Source of the DNA: Bacteroidaceae bacterium
Lineage (GTDB): Bacteria > Bacteroidota > Bacteroidia > Bacteroidales > Bacteroidaceae
Direction: 5' to 3'
Assembly (NCBI GenBank): GCA_900768625.1
Contig: CAAGDO010000039.1
Coordinates: forward strand, 1 to 11,584
DNA: 11,584 nucleotides
In this document: piece by piece, positions 6,308-11,584 of the stretch
Numbering within the stretch: the first letter of the stretch is position 1
Layout: each line of letters starts with the position of its first letter
Position numbers and translations under genes: made by a program
Notes under the pieces: generated by a model
What the model was told of the DNA's origin: nothing
Databases searched by the model: none
Seen by the model: only the letters and a program-made list of their open reading frames with translations

Positions 6308-7351
6308 CTATGCGTGCTGCCAACCCTGCGCTTTGAGGTCAAACTCGTTGCCGTCGCGGGTGACGAGTTTGTGACCCAGTTCAGGAGCCGTTATATGGCC
6401 CACCACCTTCACATCTTCGAGTTGGCTGACACGTTCGTGGTCGGTCAGGGGAACGGTGAAGAGCAATTCGTAGTCCTCGCCACCATTGAGCGCAGCGGTA
6501 TAGACATTGAAATTGAATTCCTCGGCCGCCACTGCCGTCTGATAGTCGATGGGGATACGCTCCTCGTAGATACGGCATCCCGTGTGGCTCTGCTCGCAGA
6601 TGTGCATGATTTCCGACGAGAGCCCGTCACTGATGTCCATCATCGATGTGGGACGGATGCCAGCTTCGCGCAATCGGGCCACAATGTCACGTCGGGCTTC
6701 GGGCTTGAGCATACGCTCGATGAGATATTCGCGTCCACTGAAATCAGGTTGTGCCATCGTCTCGGCGTTGCCCTTCTGCGATTCAAACACACGTTTCTCA
6801 CGCTCCAGCAACTGCAGGCCCATATAGGCGGCACCCAAGTTACCGCTCACGCAGACGAGGTCCGTGTCATGCGCACCTGAACGATACACCACGTCATCGG
6901 CCTCCGCATCGCCCACACAAGTGAGACTAAGGGCCAGTCCCGTCACGGAAGAAGTGGTGTCGCCGCCCACAAGGTCCACATGGTGGCGTTCGCAGGCCAA
7001 ACGAATTCCCGCATAGAGATCTTCGATATGTTCCACGCCGAAGCGACGGCCAACGGCCAAGCTGACCAACAGCTGACGGGGCGTACCGTTCATGGCATAC
7101 ACATCGGAGAAGTTCACCATGGCAGCCTTATAGCCCAAATGTTTGAGGGGCGTATAGACGAGGTCAAAATGGATTCCCTCCATCAGCATGTCGGTGGTGA
7201 TCAAGGTACGGCGTTTGCAATCGGGGCCGCCATAGTTCATCACGGCGCAGTCGTCGCCCACGCCGAGAAGGCTTGATTCGTTTTTGAGGCGGATATCATC
7301 GGTGAGATGATGGATAAGACCGAACTCACCGAGAGTGGAAATTTCTGTCAT
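6308..7351 (-). CDS. thiL: Thiamine-monophosphate kinase
   Basis: The 347-residue product phosphorylates thiamine monophosphate with ATP to thiamine diphosphate, the last step of cofactor synthesis. It belongs to the PurM/ThiL-type ATP-binding superfamily. Family motifs in order are LLGVGDDCAVM (28-38), TTDMLMEGIHFD (52-63), MVNFSDVYAMNGTP (78-91), VGGDTTSS (128-135), MMDISDGLSSE (237-247) and NGGEDYELLF (289-298). The metal-binding aspartates in GDD, NFSD, GGD and ISDG are all kept. The length is normal for the family. The ATG at 7351 starts right at the usual N-terminus (EFGLIHHL near residue 10). It lies 58 bp behind the beta-barrel gene on the same strand with no terminator visible between, so read-through is likely although the functions are unrelated. 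No thiamine riboswitch is visible in the short upstream gap. The 15-mer repeat abuts its stop codon. Confidence 0.95.
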   Translation of the reverse strand: MTEISTLGEFGLIHHLTDDIRLKNESSLLGVGDDCAVMNYGGPDCKRRTLITTDMLMEGIHFDLVYTPLKHLGYKAAMVNFSDVYAMNGTPRQLLVSLAVGRRFGVEHIEDLYAGIRLACERHHVDLVGGDTTSSVTGLALSLTCVGDAEADDVVYRSGAHDTDLVCVSGNLGAAYMGLQLLEREKRVFESQKGNAETMAQPDFSGREYLIERMLKPEARRDIVARLREAGIRPTSMMDISDGLSSEIMHICEQSHTGCRIYEERIPIDYQTAVAAEEFNFNVYTAALNGGEDYELLFTVPLTDHERVSQLEDVKVVGHITAPELGHKLVTRDGNEFDLKAQGWQHA

Positions 7352-7409
7352 ATATAGCGATGTCTGTCTTTTTCTTTCAATGAGAACTCTCCCTGAAAAA
7401 ATAAAGGAT

Positions 7410-7895
7410 TTAGAAGTAAATGCCCAATCCGATTTTCACGCCCACGGTGCTGTTGTTGGAAAAATCGTGGAGCGACATTTTGTAGTAAACGGAAGGTTCG
7501 AGCGTGATGTTGCGGTTGAGGAAGAAGGCATAGCCCACTTCGCAGGGAATCATCACGTCATTGTTGGAAGGCGTGAAGTGGTCATATTCTGCTCCAGCTC
7601 CCACGAACACGCCACACTGGTCGAAATAGTAGCGCACGCCAGCACCCACGCTCACATCATCAACGGCGCGGGTATGGTTGTAACCCAAAGAGGCACGAAG
7701 CTGGAAACAATCGGCCAAGAAATAGCCAGCGGAGGCATCGAGGCCGAGACGGAATTTTTCATTTGAACTATACGACAAGCCGAGGCCCGAAACGGAAGCC
7801 CCCACGTATTTCACGCCTTGGGCGAAGGGGGTTGACTGGGCTGACGCACCGAGTGCGGCAAAGAAAAGCACGAGGGTGAAGAGGATGTGTTTCAT
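7410..7895 (-). CDS. Small outer-membrane beta-barrel protein
   Basis: The 161-residue product has a signal peptide, MKHILFTLVLFFAALGASAQ, with likely cleavage near ASA-Q at 19-20. The mature part consists of alternating aromatic and glycine-rich strands (LGLDASAGYFLADCFQLRASLGYN, VGAGVRYYF, VGAGAEYDHF, EVGYAFFL, EPSVYYKM, VGVKIGLGIYF). It ends in phenylalanine, the typical last residue recognised by the BAM complex. About eight strands fit an OmpA/OmpW-like small barrel. No specific family is identified and the cargo or role is unknown. The start at ATG 7895 is dictated by the signal peptide. thiL follows 58 bp downstream. A repeat-rich spacer lies 28 bp upstream, and no clear -7 box was found there. 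Confidence 0.85.
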   Translation of the reverse strand: MKHILFTLVLFFAALGASAQSTPFAQGVKYVGASVSGLGLSYSSNEKFRLGLDASAGYFLADCFQLRASLGYNHTRAVDDVSVGAGVRYYFDQCGVFVGAGAEYDHFTPSNNDVMIPCEVGYAFFLNRNITLEPSVYYKMSLHDFSNNSTVGVKIGLGIYF

Positions 7896-7923
7896 TGTTG
7901 TTGGGAGTTGAGGGTTTGTTTAT

Positions 7924-8116
7924 GAAGTTGTCCAGACCTTTCTGACGAAGATTGGATTTGGAGTTTGAGCTCTTCTACATTCAATCTTCACCTTTCTTTA
8001 TGGCCGTTTTTTGCCCCTTCATCGGTCATGTAGCTCGCTACGTTCCCACTTCAAGGCCCAAAAACGCTTCAAAAATAAAGGCAAATCTTGAAATTCAGAA
8101 AAGTTCAGACGACTTC
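7924..8116. repeat. MITE-like intergenic element with 21-bp imperfect terminal inverted repeats
   Basis: The left end (7924-7944) and the reverse complement of the right end (8096-8116) agree at 16 of 21 positions. Both begin GAAGT and end TTTCTG, and the right end holds an exact 15-mer repeat (8101-8115). The first 59 bases from 7925 match those from 9909 at about 46 positions, including an identical GATTTGGAGT core. Inside is a small palindrome GTAGC-TC-GCTAC (8031-8042). No convincing coding sequence is seen. The element fills nearly all of the spacer between the beta-barrel and ATP-grasp genes. No target-site duplication was recognised. Confidence 0.6.
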
Positions 8117-8137
8117 CTTCTGAAGTTCAGACGACTT
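8101..8137 (-). repeat. Two tandem direct copies of the 15-mer repeat behind the ATP-grasp gene
   Basis: AAGTTCAGACGACTT occurs at 8101-8115 and again at 8123-8137, separated by 7 bases (22-bp period). Both are in the same orientation and exact. The nearer copy ends 5 bp from the stop codon of the ATP-grasp gene (8143-8145). Unlike the copy at 1273-1316, this pair is direct and so cannot form a hairpin by itself. Confidence 0.85.
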
Positions 8138-8142
8138 TCAGG

Positions 8143-9270
8143 TCATGACGGACAAAAGTAGCAAATATTTTGAAAAAACTCGGGCAGTGACTCAGGTTTT
8201 AACTTCCGTTGTGCCACCTTCAAGGCCACATGCCCCATCGTTCGGCGCAAATTCACCTCGATACAGGGATGGAGATGATAGGAGCGCTCTTCGCATTCGT
8301 CGTCGTAGAGCGAAGCGATGCGGCGGAAAGTCTGCATCATATCGATGCCGAGCGGTCCGACATAGCGTCCGCCGAGCAGAAGTTCCAACTGTCGCTCACA
8401 CGTGCGCTTCAAATCGGTCAATGCCTCTGCCGTCGGTCCGCAGAGCTGACGCAAACGACGTTCAAGTTCTTCCTGCGGAGCCACCAGATTTCCCGTATAG
8501 GCTCCCGAGGCATTGGTCGCGAAAAGCGAAAGTCCGATGCACGAAACGCTTCCATCGGCATGAGCCTGGAATTCCAGGGCAAAGTCGGCTGTCGCCTCAT
8601 AGACAGGCTCCACCTCCACCCCACCCTGTTCACCGATCAGCCGTCGCACACGTCCAAGGTCGTTGGCCGAAGGTTCTGCGCCAAAACGAAACACCCCGCG
8701 TCCGCTGCACGACCAAAGCGATTTGACCATCGCGCCGCCCCACTTGCGTGCCAAGGTCGTCACCTCATCGATGTCGCGTGCCACAACGGAGGTGCCCACA
8801 GTGCTGAACCACGTATGCTCCACCTCGTCGAGCGCCTGACGGAGGGCAGGGAGAAGGCGGGCCGTGGTGTGGCGGCTGCTGAGCATACGGATATCTGCTA
8901 GTTCGTTGGCTGAAGGCAACAGGCGGTCGGGAGCCCCAAGCCGACGGAGCTGATGCACCACAACAGGGTCCCAGCCCCAAGGGTCAATCCTTCCGACACC
9001 CGTCCAAAAGGATGGACGCGCCATCTGCCGTTTCGTCACGAATTCCACGCCTTTGCACCATTCCGCATCGCCCATCACGACTTCGCCATCCTCAGGAATC
9101 CACACACAGTCACCCTCTTCAGCCCAAAGGGCAGGAAGTGTGCCCCATTCCTTTTGGAGTCTGCGGGCAATGGTTGTGGGATAATAGAAGGGGGAGTTGG
9201 CGGCAAGTGATTCGTCGTGGGAGGGATTGAACACGTGGAGTGTTCGGTTGGTCTGTTGGATTACGGACAT
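8143..9270 (-). CDS. Uncharacterised ATP-grasp-like protein
   Basis: The 375-residue protein starts with LHVFNPSHDESLAANSPFYYP (11-31), a motif I recognise from Bacteroidales hypothetical proteins. Its middle and C-terminal parts look like an ATP-grasp fold. GGAMVKSLWSCSGRGVFRF (178-196) carries the lysine and glycine-rich loop, and EPVY (221-224) fits the adenine/ribose-binding end of the hinge. GPLGIDMM (305-312) and HPCIEVNLRRTMGH (334-347) carry the acidic-Asn-Arg metal-site pattern. ATP-grasp enzymes join a carboxylate to an amine or thiol through an acyl-phosphate. The substrate here is unknown, and the neighbours (thioredoxin, beta-barrel, thiL) give no clear hint. ATG 9270 is the natural start. 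A -7 box at 9318-9325 would give a leader of about 40 nt. No signal peptide, so it is cytoplasmic. The tail ICYFCPS has two close cysteines. Confidence 0.7.
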   Translation of the reverse strand: MSVIQQTNRTLHVFNPSHDESLAANSPFYYPTTIARRLQKEWGTLPALWAEEGDCVWIPEDGEVVMGDAEWCKGVEFVTKRQMARPSFWTGVGRIDPWGWDPVVVHQLRRLGAPDRLLPSANELADIRMLSSRHTTARLLPALRQALDEVEHTWFSTVGTSVVARDIDEVTTLARKWGGAMVKSLWSCSGRGVFRFGAEPSANDLGRVRRLIGEQGGVEVEPVYEATADFALEFQAHADGSVSCIGLSLFATNASGAYTGNLVAPQEELERRLRQLCGPTAEALTDLKRTCERQLELLLGGRYVGPLGIDMMQTFRRIASLYDDECEERSYHLHPCIEVNLRRTMGHVALKVAQRKLKPESLPEFFQNICYFCPS

Positions 9271-9317
9271 GGGGCTAGAGGGGGATTATAGGGTGGAACT
9301 TTGGGGTAAGCGAAATG

Positions 9318-9325
9318 CAAATGTA
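9318..9325 (-). promoter_or_regulatory. -7 box of the ATP-grasp gene promoter
   Basis: TACATTTG on the minus strand fits TAnnTTTG and lies 47 bp ahead of the ATG. A TTTA (9351-9348) 22 bases further upstream is a poor -33 candidate. The thioredoxin terminator further upstream agrees with a separate promoter here. Confidence 0.5.
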
Positions 9326-9357
9326 CGAAAAAGGGCGCGTACGCGGGTAAACAGGAA

Positions 9358-9439
9358 CACGTAATTTCCATTTCATCAAGCCGTCCATTCCAACTTTCCC
9401 CGCAGCTATGGCTGAAAAAACGGAAAGAGGGGTTACGTG
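9358..9439. other. Nested inverted repeats in the thioredoxin/ATP-grasp spacer
   Basis: This is part of the 303-bp gene-free stretch 9271-9573. CACGTAA (9358-9364) and TTACGTG (9433-9439) are inverted copies. Between them CTTTCC pairs with GGAAAG, and inside that CAGC-TATG-GCTG forms a small stem. The pieces nest in a cloverleaf-like order. They lie between a strong terminator and a promoter, so the region may not be transcribed. The role is unknown. The rest of the stretch holds only the terminator and the -7 box. The 87-codon minus-strand reading over it has no protein-like features. Confidence 0.3.
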
Positions 9440-9446
9440 CAGCGTG

Positions 9447-9493
9447 AAAAAAATCCGCAGGAAGTCGTCGGTGGTGCCGATGACTCCCTGCGG
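9447..9493 (-). terminator. Strong rho-independent terminator of the thioredoxin gene
   Basis: On the minus strand the sequence 9493-9455 folds into a hairpin of about 17 bp, starting CCGCAGG and closing CCTGCGG. It has one G-U pair and one mismatch, and is followed by A and seven T residues (9453-9447). This is the clearest intrinsic terminator in the window. It lies 80 bp behind the thioredoxin stop codon. Confidence 0.85.
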
Positions 9494-9573
9494 TAAGTTT
9501 TTGTATTCCGTTGGGACAAGTGGGAAAGGAATGCGCATACCCAGACGTTACGCTCCACAGTGACTGACCCGCT

Positions 9574-9876
9574 TCATGAAGCCATGAAAGGATCGAGAAC
9601 TGAAAGCAATTCAGCCTTCGACATCGCTCCGCTCTGACGCCAGAGCACTTCGCCTGCGCGGAAAAGCATCAGCGTAGGCACGGACTGGATACCGTAGGTT
9701 GCGGCTACGTCGCCCATGCGGTCAACGTCAACCTTGATGATACGCACTTTATCACCTGTCACGGCCTTCACCTGCTCAAGCACGGGATGCATCATGCGGC
9801 AAGGCTGGCACCAAGTGGCGAAAAAATCCACCAACACGAGGGATGGGGCGGAAATGGCTTGCTGGAATGTTTCCAT
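9574..9876 (-). CDS. Thioredoxin-family protein with CQPC active site
   Basis: The 100-residue cytoplasmic protein has the complete small thioredoxin fold: VLVDFFATWCQPCRMMHPVLE (14-34), VRIIKVDVDRMGDVAATYGI (44-63), and the cis-proline in SVPTLMLF (P67). FRAGEVLWRQSGAMSKAEL completes the fold. The catalytic pair is C23 and C26. The dipeptide between them is Gln-Pro, whereas thioredoxin 1 has Gly-Pro. Length and lack of a signal peptide match a soluble disulfide reductase. The buried Asp of thioredoxin 1 (in VDFWA) is present as VDFFA. The intergenic family-1 repeat lies upstream and a strong terminator downstream, so it is probably monocistronic. No TAnnTTTG box was found upstream. Whether thioredoxin reductase reduces it is not known. 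Confidence 0.93.
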   Translation of the reverse strand: METFQQAISAPSLVLVDFFATWCQPCRMMHPVLEQVKAVTGDKVRIIKVDVDRMGDVAATYGIQSVPTLMLFRAGEVLWRQSGAMSKAELLSVLDPFMAS

Positions 9877-9907
9877 AGGTCGAAAATGTGTTAGGATTCA
9901 ACATATC

Positions 9908-9976
9908 GAAGTCATCTGAACTTTTCTGCCGAAGATCTGATTTGGAGTTTCAACTCTCCAACATTCAGACAACTTC
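9908..9976. repeat. Family-1 dispersed repeat with inverted degenerate 15-mer ends
   Basis: The left end AAGTCATCTGAACTT (9909-9923) differs from the consensus 15-mer at one base. The right end TTCAGACAACTT (9964-9975) is an inverted 12-base copy with one difference. The body matches 7925-7983 at about 46 of 59 bases without gaps. It lies upstream of the thioredoxin gene and downstream of the serpin gene, with no ORF. Confidence 0.7.
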
Positions 9977-9982
9977 ATCGTG

Positions 9983-10001
9983 TGGGCCCTATGTCGGCCC
10001 A
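9983..10001 (-). other. GC-rich hairpin behind the serpin gene
   Basis: TGGGCC (9983-9988) and GGCCCA (9996-10001) pair perfectly around a 7-base loop, 54 bp behind the serpin stop. No T-run follows on either strand, so it is at best a weak or factor-assisted terminator. Confidence 0.35.
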
Positions 10002-10055
10002 TTCAACCTGCGGAATTGCAACTTACATGCCATTCCATCCTACGCGCCGTCTGGA

Positions 10056-11345
10056 TCAGAGTTCATTACCCGTAAAACTACCCATGAAGAGGATGGCACC
10101 CGTGTTATACTGCGTGATGAAGTAGAGGAACGGACGGTTGGCATGGAATTCCACTCTGCGCGGTTCGCGACTCAATGAAGTCGTGGCGATCATTGCTCCC
10201 GTGACAGCGGCCGCACGGGTTCCCTTTTCCGTCACCTCGATACGTGCCTTCTGCATCATCTGCTGCACGAAGAATGAGCCGTCTGCCAGTCGGCTGAAAT
10301 CAGCCGTAGCCTCCGAGAACATGCGATGGGCTCCCAGCTGGGCGATGAGCTGATTGAGCGGAGTGGTCGTGGAAGTGGTGAAACGCGGCATCTTGAGATC
10401 GACGAGGCAATTCTCCATCTTCGAGGGGATTTCAGCGAGTGCTTCAGCATTGAGCTGTCCCATCACGTCGTCCACGCTCTTGCCTTCCTTCGGCAGAAGG
10501 ATGGTCATGCCGTATCCGCTCTGCGTGTAGGGAAGATTGACGGCGGAATAGTTTTCCGTTTCGCAATAGTCGAACTTGCTTTCCTGGTGCATCATGTCCG
10601 TCATCTTGCGGTCGCGGGTATAGCCGTGGAAAGCTTCACTGTGGGTGTCGGACTTTTCGAAAGGTTTGCTCCATGTACCGTTGAAATAGATGGCATTAAG
10701 CACGTAGGAAACCGCCGAGGGATCCACCTCATCGAGGAAACGGGGTATCATACCGTCGGTCTGCTTGCTACACCAGCCGTTGATCCGGCCCAATGTCGAA
10801 CGCTTCGTGAAGTCGAGGCTCTCCACGTCGGCACCATAGTTCTGACGGAGAATGTCAGCAAACGGCTTCTTGAGCTGGAACGAATGGTTCACGGCCACAT
10901 AGTTGGCCACGTTGACCGTGGCCTTCGCATCCTTGTCGTCCTTCTGCATCAGGATGCGGCAGGCACCGTTGATCTGGTCGAGGGTCAAGCCCTCACACTG
11001 CAACGCACGGATGATTTCCGCACGCGTTTCGCCGTCTGCGCCATTGGCCAGCATGCCCATCAGATAGCTGATGCTCAGGGGCGAAACGACCTTCGAGTCA
11101 AATCCCTTCATCTCACGGAAGAGGCGGAAAGCCATTTCATTATTACCCTTTGCGAACTGGTCCACAGTCGTCTCATCAGCATCAAAACTGAAAGCCTCAT
11201 CAAGGGGCTGTCCGTCGGCAGGACGTACGGCCACGGCCTGGTCTGAAGACGATACGTCGGCCCCGCTTTTGCGAGAAGCACACGAAGTGGAGGAAAGAGT
11301 GAGCACCGCTGCTGCGGCTATGGGGAGGAGTGATTTCGATTTCAT
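10056..11345 (-). CDS. Serpin-family serine protease inhibitor, lipoprotein
   Basis: The 429-residue protein begins with a lipoprotein signal (MKSKSLLPIAAAAVLTLSST, lipid-modified Cys22 in SSTSC) and a disordered Ser/Asp-rich linker to about residue 60. A full serpin domain follows. Serpin landmarks are VVSPLSISYLMGMLANGA (86-103), NAIYFNGTW (217-225), KMTDMM (247-252), LPYTQSGYGMTILLP (271-285), LKMPRF (317-322), the reactive-loop hinge EKGTRAAAVT (373-382), and FHANRPFLYFI (400-410). The hinge keeps Gly at P15, Thr at P14 and small residues at P12-P8, the pattern of inhibitory serpins. By standard spacing P1-P1' would be Thr389-Ser390, but the loop is a few residues longer than in alpha-1-antitrypsin. 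Arg393, Arg396 or Arg397 are therefore alternatives. It would sit on the outer or inner membrane and trap proteases. There is no type IX cargo domain. It appears monocistronic. Confidence 0.94.
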   Translation of the reverse strand: MKSKSLLPIAAAAVLTLSSTSCASRKSGADVSSSDQAVAVRPADGQPLDEAFSFDADETTVDQFAKGNNEMAFRLFREMKGFDSKVVSPLSISYLMGMLANGADGETRAEIIRALQCEGLTLDQINGACRILMQKDDKDAKATVNVANYVAVNHSFQLKKPFADILRQNYGADVESLDFTKRSTLGRINGWCSKQTDGMIPRFLDEVDPSAVSYVLNAIYFNGTWSKPFEKSDTHSEAFHGYTRDRKMTDMMHQESKFDYCETENYSAVNLPYTQSGYGMTILLPKEGKSVDDVMGQLNAEALAEIPSKMENCLVDLKMPRFTTSTTTPLNQLIAQLGAHRMFSEATADFSRLADGSFFVQQMMQKARIEVTEKGTRAAAVTGAMIATTSLSREPRRVEFHANRPFLYFITQYNTGAILFMGSFTGNEL

Positions 11346-11442
11346 TGTCGTATATAATTTAGATGTGTTGGTTTTAAACTCAAAATCAACCCAAACGGCA
11401 AAACTTGCTTGCGCCGATGATTAATTAAGGTTTATTAAGTGG

Positions 11443-11457
11443 ATTCTTCGGAAGAAT
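11443..11457. other. Small palindrome upstream of the serpin gene
   Basis: ATTCTTC (11443-11449) and GAAGAAT (11451-11457) are inverted around one base, about 100 bp ahead of the serpin start. It could be an operator-like dyad. Nothing else in 11346-11476 was recognised, and no TAnnTTTG box was found for the serpin gene. Confidence 0.25.
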
Positions 11458-11476
11458 TCGGGGATGGGAAAATATT

Positions 11477-11584
11477 GCTGTCCGGTAAAATTCTGAGAAC
11501 TGGATTTCCTGTGCAACAGTTCCATATTTGCGCTTCGCGCGGTTTCTTAACATGAATGGCCGCCAAAGCCATTAATGGTCATTA
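11477..11584. repeat. Family-2 dispersed intergenic repeat, truncated by the window edge
   Basis: This is a second copy of the 6092-6264 element, starting GCTGTCC and keeping the GCGC-TTC-GCGC hairpin (11530-11540). After the shared ACATGAA it diverges into AATGGCCGCCAAAGCCATT, itself a hairpin. It then reaches ATGGTCATTA at the window end, which matches the start of the right arm at 6248-6257. The element therefore probably continues beyond the window. Confidence 0.75.

Noticed and set aside
8101..8137. CRISPR-like array from the tandem 15-mers
   Set aside because: There are only two copies with a 7-base gap, there are no cas genes, and the unit recurs singly elsewhere, so it is a dispersed repeat.
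7952..8161. 69-codon plus-strand frame inside the repeat element
   Set aside because: It is made of repeat sequence and overlaps the end of the ATP-grasp gene in antisense. No ribosome-binding or protein features are seen.
9461..9468. AAGTCGTC inside the thioredoxin terminator, considered as another copy of the 15-mer
   Set aside because: Only 8 bases match and the following bases (GGTGG) do not. It is explained by the terminator stem.
9275..9538. 87-codon minus-strand frame between thioredoxin and the ATP-grasp gene
   Set aside because: It spans the strong terminator hairpin and the promoter box of the next gene, and shows no signal, domain or conserved pattern.
10326..11246. 306-codon plus-strand frame antisense to the serpin gene
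   Set aside because: Long antisense frames accompany most minus-strand genes here because of GC-rich third codon positions. The serpin frame is clearly the real one.

Overview
The window comes from a Bacteroidota chromosome, most likely Bacteroidales and plausibly Prevotellaceae. Several things point there. There is a type IX secretion gene (porQ) next to cmk, and a TonB with the Bacteroidetes-type N-terminus. Start codons lack clear Shine-Dalgarno sequences. Several -7 boxes of the Bacteroides type (TAnnTTTG) occur, including a complete TTTG-N20-TACCTTTG promoter in front of tRNA-Ser. The genus is inference; no marker gene in the window settles it.

Layout, left to right. A tRNA-Ser(UGA) (minus) has its own promoter and terminator. 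A TatD-family nuclease (minus) follows, then a 44-bp perfect palindrome. Next is a minus-strand cluster read right to left: porQ, cmk, then an isoprenyl diphosphate synthase. A divergent intergenic region with two opposed -7 boxes separates this cluster from a plus-strand pair, TonB and ispH. The rest is again on the minus strand: thiL behind a small outer-membrane beta-barrel gene, an uncharacterised ATP-grasp-like protein, a thioredoxin with the unusual active site WCQPC, and a lipoprotein serpin.

Functionally these are mostly housekeeping genes: isoprenoid precursor (ispH) and chain elongation (isoprenyl diphosphate synthase), CMP recycling (cmk), thiamine diphosphate synthesis (thiL), redox (thioredoxin), and envelope functions (porQ, TonB, beta-barrel, serpin). 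No complete insertion sequence, phage, CRISPR array or defence system is visible.

The least ordinary content lies between the genes. Family 1 is a 15-mer, AAGTCGTCTGAACTT. It is present exactly five times (1277, 1298, 6293, 8101, 8123) plus degenerate copies near 7925, 9909 and 9964. It is always intergenic, often directly behind a stop codon, and often arranged as inverted pairs. Its first 12 bases resemble the DNA uptake sequences of Neisseriaceae. Family 2 is a longer element at 6092-6264, with a second copy cut by the right edge at 11477-11584. The two copies share a near-identical core with a GCGC-TTC-GCGC hairpin. The left copy ends in a 17-bp inverted repeat. Both families look like non-autonomous dispersed intergenic repeats that may also serve as transcription terminators.
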